Assembly: GCF_032452875.1 (NCBI RefSeq)
Contig: NC_083882.1
Location: 57,551,614-57,615,613, forward strand
Direction of reading: 5' to 3'
DNA from: Bos javanicus
Taxonomy: Eukaryota > Chordata > Mammalia > Artiodactyla > Bovidae
Length of the DNA: 64,000 nt
Under the pieces are notes generated by a model, which was not told the DNA's origin, searched no databases, and saw only the letters and a program-made list of their open reading frames with translations. Both the position numbers and the translations under genes were made by a program. Shown piece by piece: positions 41,501 to 56,500 of the stretch (its first letter is position 1; every line of letters begins with the position of its first letter).

Positions 41501-44500
41501 ACACATACATATACACACTCAAAGCATATAAATACCCAAGAACGGCAGAGAAGAAAACATAAAAATGTTTATTAATAACTTACAGCTTGGCATGCTTTTC
41601 TGTTTTGCAAGAGATGCATCGCTGGATGGTTGACTGATTAACTCCATAGATCCCAAGCCATGTAAAGGTTCCTCCCACTGAGATTGTCCAAAAAGTGTGC
41701 CTCCTGAGAGGATCTACATCAAAGCTATGAAGCAGAGAGAAATGAGTGAGCAAACACATTCCTTTGATACCTAAATATTATTTTAGGTGATGAGGTCATA
41801 CAGCTAAATGTTTATAAAACAAGAAAAAGTAGCATTGGACATACTCAAATATATTTAATCGAGATCCATTTTCTGCTTGTTCTAATACATTGTGTAATCC
41901 ACCAGCATAGGTTGATCCTTGAATGAGAACCGTTAAGAAGCCCACGATCATGACAACCATCTGAAATGCATCTGTCCACACTACTGCTTTTAATCCTCCC
42001 TGAAATGAAGAGAATGGATGTGAGTTCTTAAAGTGAAGACTCAAACCCTTCCACTTCAGCACAGCCTCTTTGCTATCTGCTAGATACCATCCTTTCTGTC
42101 TTTTTCTTCCCTTTCTCCCTTCCTTCCTTTCATTCTTTCCTTCTCCCTTCCTTTCACAGTCACTGAACACCTTTTATCTGCCAAGTTTATTGGGGATAAT
42201 CACCTGGGTCTGGCTTGTACAACTTGAGATTTATTTTTGTAAATTTAGTGAATAAATGTGGGGAAACGGAGATGGTAGGCTACTGAAAAAAAAGAAAAGA
42301 ACTAGGAAGGAATGATAGATTCCATACGTTCATGGAGAAAAGCGTTTTAAGAGCTGGAGGAAGATTGAATAGTGAGATGAGCAAACCAGAGTGTCAGGAG
42401 AGTGAATCTAACAGTAGATTTCAGGAGAGGGTGATTAAACAAGTGGTTAGAGAAGTTGTTATCAAATCTGGATCCTCTTTAGACTCACTTGGGGAATTTA
42501 AAAGCGCACAAACAAAAAACAATGTTTGAGCCCCATTCCCAGGAATTCAGAATAAACTGAGGTCTGGGTTGGGGCAGTTCTAAGTGTTTCTGAAAGCCCT
42601 CCAGGTGACTCCAATGTACAATTCTAGTTGGAACGATGTGGGCAAGAAGAAAGGAGGAAAGAAAGAGGCTGCTGGAGAATCTTAGGACCATGGCGAAGAT
42701 GGAATGCGCAAACTAGGAAAGATTAAATGAAGTGATATATTTTAAAAGTATTTTGAAAATGAATAAGCACTATGGGAATGAAAGGATGTGATATTTTTAA
42801 CACTGAAAAATAGAATTATTATCCTCAGTTACTCCTCCAGAGTGTCAAGAACTTCTATGAAAAGATGACAGGCTTCATCTTTATCTTGAGAAGAAAGAAG
42901 ACATTGGATTTGTCTCATCATTTCTTGTGTAATTAAAATTAAAATGAGTTTAAAAAATAGACATAAAAGTCCCTCCAGATGCATTGTATTTGCATATTCT
43001 GTTCAATTTCTGATTGGAAGGATATTCAATCTCTTACTTACCCCTCCTAAGTAGTGGTATTTTGATTTTCTTTAAAGGCGATAAAACCCTTCCAAATCCA
43101 AATCAAAATATCAGATTTTGGTGATACAAAGACCAATGCCAAAGACGTCCTTTCAGAGGCTATTTGGCATGGGTTATACAAAAGTATGTATGAACCTGAA
43201 CTTAAGCTAGACCTGGGGCAAGAGAACAAACCACTTTATCAAACGTGCATCAAAAGGCATGAAAACTTCTCTGATTTTTTATGACTCCTTCATATAGCAA
43301 GAACCACACCTACCCACACTCCACTCATATATAATCCTGATTGTATCTTGAGTGTCACTTAGGTATTTAATCAGTCTGTGTTGTTTTGTGTTGCTGACTG
43401 TTTATCTCACTAGGTTGCAAACTCCTGCATGGCAGGAATTATTTCTTCTTATTTTTAAAATCTCTTCCACTGTCCACTGATTATCTTAGCTATGCTATAC
43501 ATCCATGGGATTATCAGAGTAAGAGACTGCAAGATGAGCAAGTGTTAGCTAGATGAGCCATTGTTTTGGTGAGACATTGAAGCCTGCAGCCTGGCCAGAG
43601 AGGATGGAATAGAGGTGTGGTGAGGAGAGATCAAATTGGGCAGACTGACTCACAGACAGAAAGATTTTCAACACTAGTCTAAGAAGCTTACAGTTTATCC
43701 TGTGAACAATGCAAGCAGAGAGAGAATTAGATCAGTCAAGTGCATGAAGAGATGCATGTTTGAAGAAGATTAGGCTGACAGAGGTATGCAGGCTGGAGGG
43801 AAGCACTGAAATCAATTAAGAGGTAGTACATTTAGCTCATTTTTGTTTATTGTGATTTTTAAAATATCCAGACTTGTTTCTGACATCTTTTTGCTATTTG
43901 TTCTACTTTTTCTCTCTCTATATATTTTTCCTTTTGCTTAAATAAGTTGAGGGTGATTTTTTTTTTTCACTTTGTTTTAATTCCCTTTTTCTACTTTGAC
44001 TGTTTTATTTAAATGGGTCCCCTTGAAATTGTGCCATGAATTTTTCATTTAAAGTCTAAATTTTTAATATGTCTTAATCTCCAACAATTCAAGGATTAAA
44101 ACATCTTTAAATCTAAGTACTCTCTCCTTGATTTACATGCTATTGAGGTCTAAATGAAATTATTCTTTTTAATCCCTAAATCACATATAATTATTGTTAT
44201 TACATTTTCATATTATAAATTATATTATTTAATATTATATAAATTATACCACACTATAAAATTATTGTGATTAAGCACCAAAAATTGTTTGACTAGACCT
44301 ACTGTTTATTATTATATTTTTGTCATTTTTTCCATCAAAATCTAGAGAATTTTATTTCTTCCCACAATATTTCCTTTAGGTTATTCTCTGGGGAAGATAT
44401 GTTAATGGTAATTTCTCTTAGTTCTTGACAGTTGATAGTTTTGCTGAAAGATAGTTTTGCTGAGTACACAATTATAATTGACAATTGTTTCTTTCAATGC

Positions 44501-47500
44501 TTTGAAGATATTGTTTCACTGCTCTGGCTTCCATTACTGTTGCTAAGAAGTCTGCCTTTCATGTCCCTGGCAATGCATCTAGTTATCTTCCTACAGGCAA
44601 ATACTTTGAAGCCACTAATCTGTTACGTATGGCCAGACATGTATGAAGTAGAAGCCCATTTTTAATTTAGGTAGATGTATGTATGCTCAGTCGTGTCTAA
44701 TTTTTTGCAGCCTCATGGAGTGTAGCCCTCCAGGCTCCTCTGTCCTGGGATTTTCTGGGCAAGAAGATTGGAATGGGTTGCCATTTCCTTCTCCAGGGGA
44801 TCTTCTCAACCCAGGGATGGAACCTGTCTCCTGCTTGGTAGGTGGACACTTCACCACTGTACCACCTGGGAAGTCCAGGCTGAGATAGTTAGATAGCATC
44901 ACCATCTCAATGGACATGAAAAGGGAGCCTGCTGTGCTGTACTCTACGGATTCACAGAGGGAGCCATGACTTAGGGACTGAACAACAACAAAAGGAGGTG
45001 TGTGTCTGGAACAGAAGCATGGTAGTGAGAATGGAATAGAAAAAAAAATAAGATGAAGCTTTGCCGTGTAAAGAAAAGATGGGATTTATAAGTATGAAAA
45101 AAGAGATAAGAACATTTTAAAATTGTATATTATCATAACATATGTTAAAAAAAGTAGGTGATATGCACACAAGGCCAAAATGCATGGACAGTATGCTATA
45201 TCAAAATACTATGTGATAATTTAGCAATTACTTTATTTTTCTCTATAAAAGGGGAAAGACAATCTGACTATCTGGGAACCATTACCATATTCTTAACTAG
45301 TTACTTATAGGCTCCATATATAGGACCAATACAAGGAGATCCAACCAGTCCATATTTAGTATGATTTCCATACTAAAGGAAATCAGTCCTGAATATTCAT
45401 TGGAAGGACTGATGTTGAAGCTGAAACTCCAATACTTTGGCCACCTGATGTGAAGAACTGACTCATCGGAAAAGACCCTGATGCTGGGAAAGATTGAGGG
45501 CAGGAGGAGAAGGGGACGACAGAGGATGAGATGGTTGGATGGCATCATTGACTCAATGGACATGAGTTTGAGTAAACTCCGGGAGTCGGTGATGGACAGG
45601 GAGGCCTGGTGTGCTGAAGTTGGGGTCGCCAAGAGTTGGTCACAACTGAGCAACTGAACTGAACTGAACTGATAGTACCAATAGGGCTTCCCTGGTGGCT
45701 CAGATGATAAAGAATCTGCCTGCAATGCAGACTCGGGTTCCATCCCTGGGTTGGGACGATCCCCTGGAGGAGGGTATGGCAACCCATTCTAGTATTCTTG
45801 CCTAGAGAATCCCATGGACAGTGGAGCCTGGCAGGCTACAGTTCATGGGGTCACAAAGAGTCGGACACAACTGTAGTGACTTAGCAAGCATGATATCAAT
45901 GGCTCAGAAGAATAAAGACTCCTATTATAGGGCATGACAAATGATAGGTGCTCAATGAATATTTGTTGAACTAAACTAATTGTAATAATTTCATAAATAT
46001 AATTTCCAATACCACCCAAGTTCCTTGGTTAAAACTAAGCATATGTAAAGCCAAATGTTAAATGTAATCCAAGCTTATCCATCAATAAGAGACAAAATCA
46101 AGGTGTAGAATCCTCAAGTTTCCAAAATATCAGCCATCACTGGTTGTTCATTGGTACATTTTGTATTCTTTAGCCAGTAGTCATGGAGAAGGCAATGGCA
46201 CCCCACTCCAGTACTCTTGCCTGGAAAATCCCATGGATGGAGGAGCCTGGAAGTCTGCAGTCCATGGAGTCGCTGAGGGTCAGACACGACTGAGCGACTT
46301 CACTTTCACTTTTCACTTTCATGCATTTGAAAAGGAAATGGCAACCCACTCCAGTGTTCTTGCCTGGAGAATCCCAGGGACAGGGAGCCTGGTGGGCTAC
46401 CGTCTATGGGGTCGCACAGAGTTGGACACGATTGAAGTGACTTAGCAGCAGCAACCAGTAGTCAATGAAGTACTGGTTAGTCAAAAAGTTTGTTTAGCTT
46501 TTCCATAAGATGTTACAGAAAAACCCAAATGACCTTTTTGGCCAACCCAATATAAATGTTACCTAAGGCTTATAATCACTGTTAATGAGCACATTTTTTT
46601 TTTTTTCTCAGTAGTTGCATATGGCCACCTCACCTTCAAGCGGGGAGATATTTCTGTCATTAAATCTTCTTTTACTCATGGCTCTCTCAAATAAACCCAG
46701 AGCTCAACTTCTACTAATGGTTGATATGAAAAAGGATTTTAAATAAAACAACAGCACCTTCCTCAGAAAACTGTTACAGATAAGGCAGCATATTTTTATT
46801 TAATTGAGAAATAGCAATTTCTGCTATACTTAGATGCTTTGTTGTTGAAAATTTGCCCTTATCCCATATTAGGAGGTAGTGCTAAATACTTTTTCACAGC
46901 TAGATACATACCAGGGTACAGTAGAATGTGCAAACGATTCCCGTTGCAAACACAGAGCCCCAGAGATCAAACCCAGTCACTATGAAAGGAGACAAAAATA
47001 TTGAAAGAAGTTCCTTTAAGAACAGTAAAAGAACAAACTTCATGAGGAAAAAGTCACAATATTCTTGTCTGTATTCTTTGTGGGCAAATGAAAATAAAAT
47101 TAGAGGTCAAAATTAAATTAAATTAAATTTTATCACATCTGATAGAGATTATTTTATTATATTATTATAACTCAACCCAGTCCATGGGACTTCCCCAGCA
47201 GTAAAGAATCCACCTGCAGTGTAGGAGACACAGGAGACATGGATTCCATTCCTGGGTTGGGGAGACTCCCTGGAGGCGGGCATGGCAACCCACTCTAGTT
47301 TTCTTGCCTGGAGAATCCCAAGGACAGAGGAGCCTGGTGGGCTACAGTCCATAGGGTTGCCGAGTCAGACACAACTGACATGACTGAGCAGCAGCAACCC
47401 AGTCCATAGTTTTCATGTAATGGTATAAGCCAAATGTTTTCTTTTAAGATTCTGGAGTTCCCAATCTCTGTACCAATTGTTTGCTTATTTGTTTGTTTTC

Positions 47501-50500
47501 CTTAAAAAAGTCAATTAGTCCAATTTCAGCACCAAACATTTCATTATTTGTTTGCTTTTCTTAACAAAGTCTGCATACTTTGAAACCACCTCAACAATGA
47601 CTGTGAATAAATATTTTTCAGTATAAGCACATAGCACAATTAAATTGAATATTGAGGACTTCTAATATTATACATATCATTATGAAATTTCTTTTGCTTT
47701 TGGTTTTTCTTTCCTTTTTTCCCCCTGGGATTCTATTCTTTCAACAAGGTCAAGTGTAAATCTTAAAATAATTACTACAAACACCTTTTACTCATGTATT
47801 CAGAATATCGTCTTCATGAGATTACTCAGAAAGGACCATATGTTATGGATGACCTTATTTAGGTTGTGTGTATACAACACAAAACTATCAACTTATGGTT
47901 ACCAAAGGGGAAAGAGAAGAAGTAGGGATAAATGGTAGCTCAGATGGGAAAGAATCTGCCTGCAATGCAGGAGACCCAGGTTTGATGCTTGGGTTGGGAA
48001 GATTCCCTGGAGAAGGGAATGGCAATCCATTCCAGTATTCTTGACTGGAGAATCCCATGGATAGAGGAGCATGGTGAGCTACAGTCCATGGGGTCACAAA
48101 CAGCGGGGCATGACTGAGCGAGTAACACACACACACACAGGATTTCTAATACTATTTCTGAACTGTTATACATGAAAAAGATAAACAACAAAGATTTAGC
48201 ACAGGGAACCATATTCTATATCCTATAATAACCTATAATGGAAAATAACTTGAAAAATATACATAAAACTGAATCACTTTGATGTACACCTGAATCTAAT
48301 ACAATATTGTAAATCAACCAAACCTCAAAAAAATTTGTCATTACTTCAGTGATTAGAAAATGAATGCCAATCAAATTGGATGTTTGAAACCACGTGGATA
48401 CAGTCAAGTAACTAGTTATTTGCATTATTTTCAATGATCAATTTTTAGAGCTTTATGTTGTGACAACTACAGTAATTCATAGTATTCTAACCACAGGAAT
48501 GTCTTCCCAACAAGATTTCGTGCATACATTTCTCAAGGTGACAACGCAGGTATAAAAATGGTGGAAAGCACAAGGGAATGTGGTTAACTCACCTTGATTG
48601 AGGGCCAGAGCAGGAGCGTACACCACCACTCCCGTGTAGAGAATCTGGGGGAGAGACAGGAATCAGGTGAACAGTGAGAAGAGCGAAATGGAAAGGAAAC
48701 CTTCCTAAAAATTTCCTTACAGCCTTAGCACTACATTTCCTTCAACTTGTTCCAAACATTTCATTCCTTCACACTCTCATTTTGAAGTCCTTGGCCACTG
48801 TAACTAATTCACAAAAAGGATAATAAGCATGAGATAGAGGAAGGCTGTTGGACTTTTAAAATGGCTATACATTTTGAGATTTTATGGCTACAGCTGGTGT
48901 ATTTCTGAAGGATATGAAAATAGGGTTCAGTTTTTGACTCACCCTTCCACTACCCCGTCATACACATATCACCATGACACAAACACATTTTAGCAGTTTG
49001 CTGAAACATAGACTTTAAAGTGGAGATGGAATAATCTATGAAGAGAGCACCTTGCAGGGAAAACTAGCTACACAGGCGACCCCCTTTATGGGCATATCTT
49101 CAAACTCCCAGAACTGGAGGCCACTACACGGACAGAAGTGGGTCCGGTCCCATATAGTTTTAAATGAAATTTCACCATTTAGAGATCCATGTGAGAGTTT
49201 TAAAAGGCAAGTAACCATGGACAGGTTAAGGAGCATTGTTTTCCCCATTTTCTTGCTCTTAAATCCTTCAGTCACTGATGGAAGTTTTAATTTAGAAATG
49301 GAAGAAGGTTATCTTATAGTAGAAAGTTCTTGGTGAGTCATTGAAATGCATCGAAGCTATCCCACAGGCAGCTGTGGGCAGCAAGAGGATACCCTTGAAC
49401 CAAGGAGGGAGCAGAAGAGTCCAAAAGGGGATGTGGGAGTATTGGTTTGAGACTATAATTTTAAACTATTTTTCAGAAACTAACTCATTTCTCTGTTGAA
49501 TTGGAAATGAGCATTTCTGGTTCAACACAGCTAAACTAGCAAAAAAAAAAACAAAAAAAACAGTTACCAGACCATTTCATATCAAAAGCAACTTGTACCA
49601 GTTAAATAAGAGTTCACAATAAATTTAAGAAAATGCTTTTTTGCCCCCTTGGTGGTTTATGATATGTATTTGGTATTATTTATACAGATATATGATTGGA
49701 GAAGGAAATGGCAACCCACTCCAGTGTTCTTGCCTGGAGAATCCAAGGGACAGGGGAGCCTGGTGGGCTGCCGTCTATGGGGTCACACAGAGTCGGATAC
49801 GACCGAAGCGACTTAGCAGCAGCAGCAGCATACAGATATATGAAGTCTATGAAATGTGGAAATCCTTCTATAAAATCACATATTTGAAAGTGCTATCCTT
49901 GGAAGACAGTAGTTTCTTCTTAGTGTTGAATCTTTCCTTTAACTGTGTTAATTGCTTCTTGAAATAAACAAACTCGTTCCTTGCCACCCCACAACCCACC
50001 TCTGCAGCAGCCCTTTCTCCTTACCGTTTGCACGATGTAGATGACTGTGGCTGCATAGCGAACTGGTTTGTTGAATCGTAGTTGTAAGTACTAGAAAGAA
50101 CAGAGAGAAGGACATGCAAAAAATAAGCAAGTTTTATTTAAAGGCTGCTAATAGCATATTGAAAAGTAGAGACATTACTTTGCCACAAAGGTCCGTCTAG
50201 TCAAGGTTATGGTTTTTCCAGTGGTCATGTATGGATGTGAGAGTTGGACTGTGAAGAAAGCTGAGCGCCGAAGAATTGATGCTTTTGAACTGTGAAGACT
50301 CTTGAGAGTCTCCTTGGACTGCAAGGAGATCCAACCAGTCCATTCTGAAGGAGATCAGCCCTGGGATTTGGGATTTCTTTGGAAGGAATGATGCTAAGGC
50401 TGAAACTCCAGTACTTTGGCCACCTCATGCGAACAGCTGACTCATTGGAAAAGACCCTGATGCTGGGAGGGATTGGGAGCAGGAGGAGAAGGGGACGGCA

Positions 50501-53500
50501 GAGGATGAGATGGCTGAATGGCATCACTGACTCGATGGACATGAGTCTGAGTGAACTCCGGGAGTTGGTGATGGACAGGGAGGCCTGGCGTGCTGCGATT
50601 CATAGGGTCACAAAGAGTCGGACACGACTGAGCGACTGAACTGAACTGTACTGAAGAGGGTTTCCTTTTTCTTGGTATTTCTCTGAGTTTAATGCTTAGC
50701 TTTATAACATGATTTTACCCTATTTGATCTTGAAAGAAAGGGAAAGAAATTTGGATTGTTTAAAGTCAAAGATGTATTAAAGCTCAGTTTTTGCTCAAAC
50801 TTCACATGATGGTCAGAGAAGATAAATACTTTTTTAAATTTTTAAATTATTATTGCTTCAATTAGAAGGTCTTCTGGCTCTCTCCCCAGGGCTCTTCCTA
50901 CTAGATATACTAAAGCCATTATTTCCTTTTCTAGCCACACTACCCCCAGATTCAGCTCAGGCCTTCCTTACCTCTTGCCCAGATCAACGCAGTAACCCTC
51001 TATCTGAGCTCTCTAAACTCTCTCCAAACTGTGTCCACCCATTCCACCAACCACACACCTGCCACATTGATTCTCCTAAAGCAGAACACTGGTCACATCA
51101 TACTTTTCCTCAAAGGTTTCAGTAATTCTCTATCACGGACAAAACAAAACGCACATCCAGGCTTTCCATTCTAAACCCTCTACTATCTGATCCACACCCT
51201 TCCCCTCTCAATATCACTAGCCCTCACCTGGTTTACTGTGTACGTAAAATCACTATGTATTGTTCAGCCAGAATGTTTGTACTCTGTAGATTTCTCTTCT
51301 GTGTAGCAAGATTTTTCAGGGCAAGAGAGCATCCCCTCACCCCCAGCCCTCAAAATTCACCAATTATTAGTCATCTTTCAAAAATGAGAGCCTGATTGCC
51401 ATTCCTGTTCCTACTCATACTTTCCCCTCCGAACTCTTAAGGCAAGTATACTAAACTTCTTTAGCACGTGATAACCAGCTACCTTATATTTTAGTGTTGG
51501 ATTCACATATTTTATAGGCTTCCCAGGTGGCACAGTGGGAAAGAATCCACCTGCCAATACAGGAGATGCAAGAGATGTGGGTTTGATCCCTGGGTTGGGA
51601 AGACCTCTAGAATAGGAAATGGCAACCCACTTCAGTATCCTTGCCTGGAAAATCCCATGGATGGAGGAGCCTGAGTGACTACAGTCCATGGGTTGCAAAG
51701 AGTTGGACTTGACTGAGCACACATGTGTGCACACATCACATATTTTACAGTATTCATTTCCTATAGCCACTGTAACAAACTATCACAAATTTGGTGACTT
51801 TAAACAACAGAAATGTGTTTTATTACAGTTCTGGAAGTCAGAAATTCAAAATCAATTTCACTGGACCAAAATCAAGGTGTTGGCTGGGCTCTGCTCCCTC
51901 TGGAGGTCTTAGGGAAGAATCTACTTGCATCTTAGGAGTTTTTGGTGGCTGCAGGCATTCCTTAACTTCTAACGTCATCACTCCAGTTTCTGTCTCTGTG
52001 GTCACATTGCTTTCTCTTTGTCTGACAAGTGTTCCTCTGCCTCCCTCTTATAAATATGATTGTACTTAAGGCCTTCCTGGTTAAATCAGGATAATCCCTC
52101 TATCTCAAGATTCTTAATTTAATCAATTTTGCAAGGATCTCTTTTTTAAAACCATATAAGGTAATAGTTTCAGATTCCTGGCATTAGGACATTTATTATC
52201 CCTTTTGAAGAGTGGTAGTGGTAGTTTAGTCACTAAATTGTGTCTGATTCTTTGTGACAGCATAGACTGTAGCCTGCCAGGTTCCTTGGTTCATGGGATT
52301 TCCCAGGCAAGAATACTGGAGTGGGTTGCTATTTGCTCCTCCCGGGAATATTCCAGACCCAACGATAGAATTGGTACCTTCTGCTTGGCAGGTGGCTTCT
52401 TTACCACTGAGCACTGGGAAGACCATTTTTGGAGGGAGGTGTATGCATCTTCCAGTCTACCACTTATTTTCCCTGGGGCATGTAAACAGTGTCCAATTTT
52501 ATCATTTTATCTTCATCTTTCATTTATTCATTTAACAAATATTTATCCTTTGTCTTCCATATTGCATTCTGACCTACAATGATAGCAAATATTATATAGT
52601 TCATGACCCAAAGGACTTTACCGATGAGAGGAGGAGACTACTAAATTTATAACAGTAAGGTTACAGTGATGGTGTGTACTAGAAGAAAAGCTACAGGGAG
52701 CTGTGAACATACTAAATAGATGTATCTGATTTACTGTTGGGGGTCAACAAAAGTACCCCTGAATCCCTAGAATTCCTACTCTAGAAGGCACTAGTATTTG
52801 AATTCCAGTGCATAATAAACATGTATTGAATGAACAAAATAAATGTTAAAAGTAGCAAATACTTAAGGATTTAATATCTTAGTAGTAATTCTTGGTAGTA
52901 ATTTTTAATTGGTAATAGTTGTTATCTAATTTAAGAAAAATAATTTTGATTAAGCCAGGAATTAACCACTCCTTTTTCCTAGAAATAATACATAAGTAAG
53001 AGTTGTTTAAAGCTCAACATTCAGAAAATGAAGATCATGGCATCCGGTCCCATCACTTCATGGGAAATAGATGGGGAAACAGTGGAAACACTGTCAGACT
53101 TTATTTTTGGGGGGCTCAAAAATCACTGCAGATTGTGACTGCAGCCATGAAATTAAAAGACACTTACTCCTTGGAAGAAAAGTTATGTCCAACCTAGATA
53201 GCATATTAAAGCAGAGACATTACTTTGCCAACAAAGGTTCATCTAGTCAAGGCTATGGTTTTTCCTGTGGTCATGTATGGATGTGAGAGTTGGACTGTGA
53301 AGAAGGCTAAGCGCCAAAGAATTGATGCTTTTGAACTGCGGTGTTGAAGACTCTTGAGAGTCCCTTGGACTGCAATGAGATCCAATCAGTCCATTCTGAA
53401 GGAGATCAGCCCTGGGATTTCTTTGGAAGGAATGATGCTAAAGCTGAAACTCCAGTACGTTGGCCACCTCATGCGAAGAGTTGACTCATTAGAAAAGATT

Positions 53501-56500
53501 CTGATGCTGGGAGGGATTGGGGGCAGGAGGAGAAGGGGATGACAGAGGATGAGATGGCTGGATGGCATCACTGACTCAATGGACGTGAGTCTGAGTGAAC
53601 TCTGGGAGTTGGTGATGGATAGGGAGGCCTGGTGTGCTACAATTCATGGGGTCACAAAGAGTCGGACAGGATTGAGAGACTGAACTGAACTGAACTGAAC
53701 TGAAAGAGTTGTTTGATGCCTTAAGATGGGACCTTCTTTAAAACCCTAGAAAAGACTCCTCTTGTCAGAACTGTCACTCGATTTCACACTAATCCACATC
53801 TCCCAACTTACCTGCTCAACCCTTCCCCCTAAGAAAGAACTGCCTTATTTTAAGCCCATCTTTCTACAGAAGATGCATTCAGTACACTATGAGTCAGGTG
53901 GATGTGTGAATGAGGGCACCAAGGAAAATATTTTTAAAGAAGTGAAGAAGTCACTGAGGAAGGATCCGAAAGTCTCAGCTATCACAGGATAAAAAAAACA
54001 GAACAAAACTTTTATGTTGAGGACAACTTGGGTTTAGATTACATGTCCTTGGAAAGATCAGATTATTGCACTAAACCATGGCTCCCTCTTTCTAAAATTG
54101 ACATTTGTATGACCTATCGACACACTGGACGATAATAGCAAGTGCAGGGACAGGAATATATGGGATCTCAGTGACCATAGTAGCTGTCATGGGTGTGACC
54201 CCTGTAGTTTATTGCCATTCTCTGTCTTAGTACACCCTGATGGCATCTAAGTGTTCTGTGATTATCTGCTTGAGGGCTTTATCTCAGCCCTTCCCCAGGA
54301 CAGACTGGAACTGCTGAAAACCAATGATAAAAGGAAGTTGGACCCCCAAAATCCTGGTAATTTCCATTTCAGTGAGGCCAACCCTGATATGTGACTTATA
54401 CTGTCTCCCTGAGATTCCCACTGAGATGGAACCTCAGTTGCTCATGGTTAACGACCTGCCCAAAAACATTGGCTTTTTTCCCCATGTCTTACTTGCCACT
54501 GGCCTACTGAGAGTTTAATTAAATCATTTCCCCAAAAAATGACTTGCATACAACTCCTTGTCTCAAGATTTGCTTCTGGGAGAATGCAACTTAGGACAGT
54601 GATATTTTTATTAATAACAAATATGATTCAAGTGAAGACTGCAGAATTGCTTGTGTGATAAGCTGTACCTTCTTGTTGAGAAGAGATTCTTCTCCCATAA
54701 CATTAAGAGTCAAGGATAGCCTACTGTAAGATGAGACTAAGTCTGATATGCTATTATACAAGTTGTCCCATCTGAGTTTGCCTAGACCAATGAGCCAAAG
54801 CACTAGCTGATGACAGTCACATCAGTCAGTGCAGTTCAGTCATTCAGTTGTGTCCGACTCTTTGCGACCCCATAAATCGCAGCACGCCAGGCCTCCCTGT
54901 CCATCACCAACTCCCGGAGTTCACCCAAACCCATGTCCATTGAGTCGGTGATGCCATCCAACCATCTCATCTTCTGTCATCCCCTTCACCTCCTGCTCTC
55001 AATCTTTCCAGTATCAGGGTATTTTCCAATGAGTCAACTCTTCACATGAGGTGGCCAAAGTACTGGAGTTTCAGCTTCAGCATCAGTCCTTCCAATGAAC
55101 ACCCAGGACTGATCTCCTTTAGGATGGACTGGTTGGACCTCCTTGCAGTCCAAGGGACTCTCAAGAGTCTTCTCCAACACCACAGTTCAAAAGCATCAGT
55201 TCTTTGGTGCTCAGCTTTTTTCACAGTCCAACTCTCACATCCATACATGACCACTGGAAAAACCATAGCCTTGACTAGATGGACCTTTGTTGGCAAAGTA
55301 ATGTCTCTGCTTTTTAATATGCCATCTAGGTTGGTCATAACTTTCCTTCCAAGGACTTCAGTTCAGTTCAGTTCAGTTGCTCAGTCGTGTCCGACTCTTT
55401 GAGATCCCATGAATTGCAGCACGCCAGGCCTCCCTGTCCATCACCATCTCCCGGAGTTCACTCAAACTCACATCTATTGAGTGGGGGATGCCATCCAGCC
55501 ATCTCATCCTTTGTTGTCCCCTTCTCCTCCTGCCCCAAATCCCTCCCAGCATCAGAGTCTTTTCCAATGAGTCAACTCTTCACATGAGGTGGCCAAAGTA
55601 CTGGAGTTTCAGCTTTAGCATCATTCCTTCCAAAGAACACCCAGGACTAATCTCCTTTAGAATGGACTGGTTGGATCTCCTTGCACTTCATGGGACTCTC
55701 AAGAGCCTTCTCCAACACCACAGTTCAAAAGCATCAATTCTTTGGCGCTTAGCCTTCTTCACAGTCCAACTCTCACATCCATACATGACCACAGGAAAAA
55801 CCATAGCCTTGACTAGATGGACCTTTGTTGTAAGCATCTTTCCATGCCTGCAGTCACCATCTGCAGTGATTTTGGAGCCCAGAAAAATAAAGTCTGACAC
55901 TGTTTCCACTGTTTCCCCATCTATTAGCCATGAAGTGATGGGACCGGATGCCATGATCTTCGTTTTCTGAATGTTGAGTTTTAAGCCAATTTTTTCACTC
56001 TCCTCTTTCACTTTCATCAAGAGGCTATTTAGTTCCTCTTCACTTTCTGCCATAAGGGTGGTGTCATCTGCATATCTGAGGTTATTGATATTTCTCCCGG
56101 CAATCTTGATTCCAGCTTGTGTTTCTTCCCGCCCAGCGTTTCTAATGATGTACTCTGCATATAAGTTAAATAAGCAGGGTGACAATATACAGCCTTGACG
56201 TACTCATTTTCCTATTTGGAACCAGTCTGTTGTTCCATGGCCAGTTCTAACTGTTGCTTCCTGACCTGCATACTTATTTCTTAAGAGGCAGGTCAGGTGG
56301 TCTGGTATTCCCATCTCTTTCATAATTTTCCACAATTTATTGTGATCCACACAGTCAAAGGCTTTGGCATAGTCAATAAAGCAGAAATAGATGTATTTCT
56401 GGAACTTTCTTGCTTTTTCGATGATCCAGAGGATGTTGGCACTTTGATCTCTGGTTCTTCTGCCTTTTCTAAAACCAACTTGAACATCTGGATAGATGGC

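Noticed and set aside
41796..42170. 124-residue frame around exon 5 as a separate gene
   Set aside because: It is exon 5 extended into both flanking introns, including the translated polypurine tract; only 41845-41999 is coding.
45297..45782. 161-residue open frame
   Set aside because: It spans an antisense BovB and an adjacent Bov-tA; composite repeat translation only.
55688..56185. Functional reverse transcriptase gene
   Set aside because: It is a BovB fragment lacking the 5' half, with frameshifts and deletions, like the frames at 4323, 6485 and 32727.
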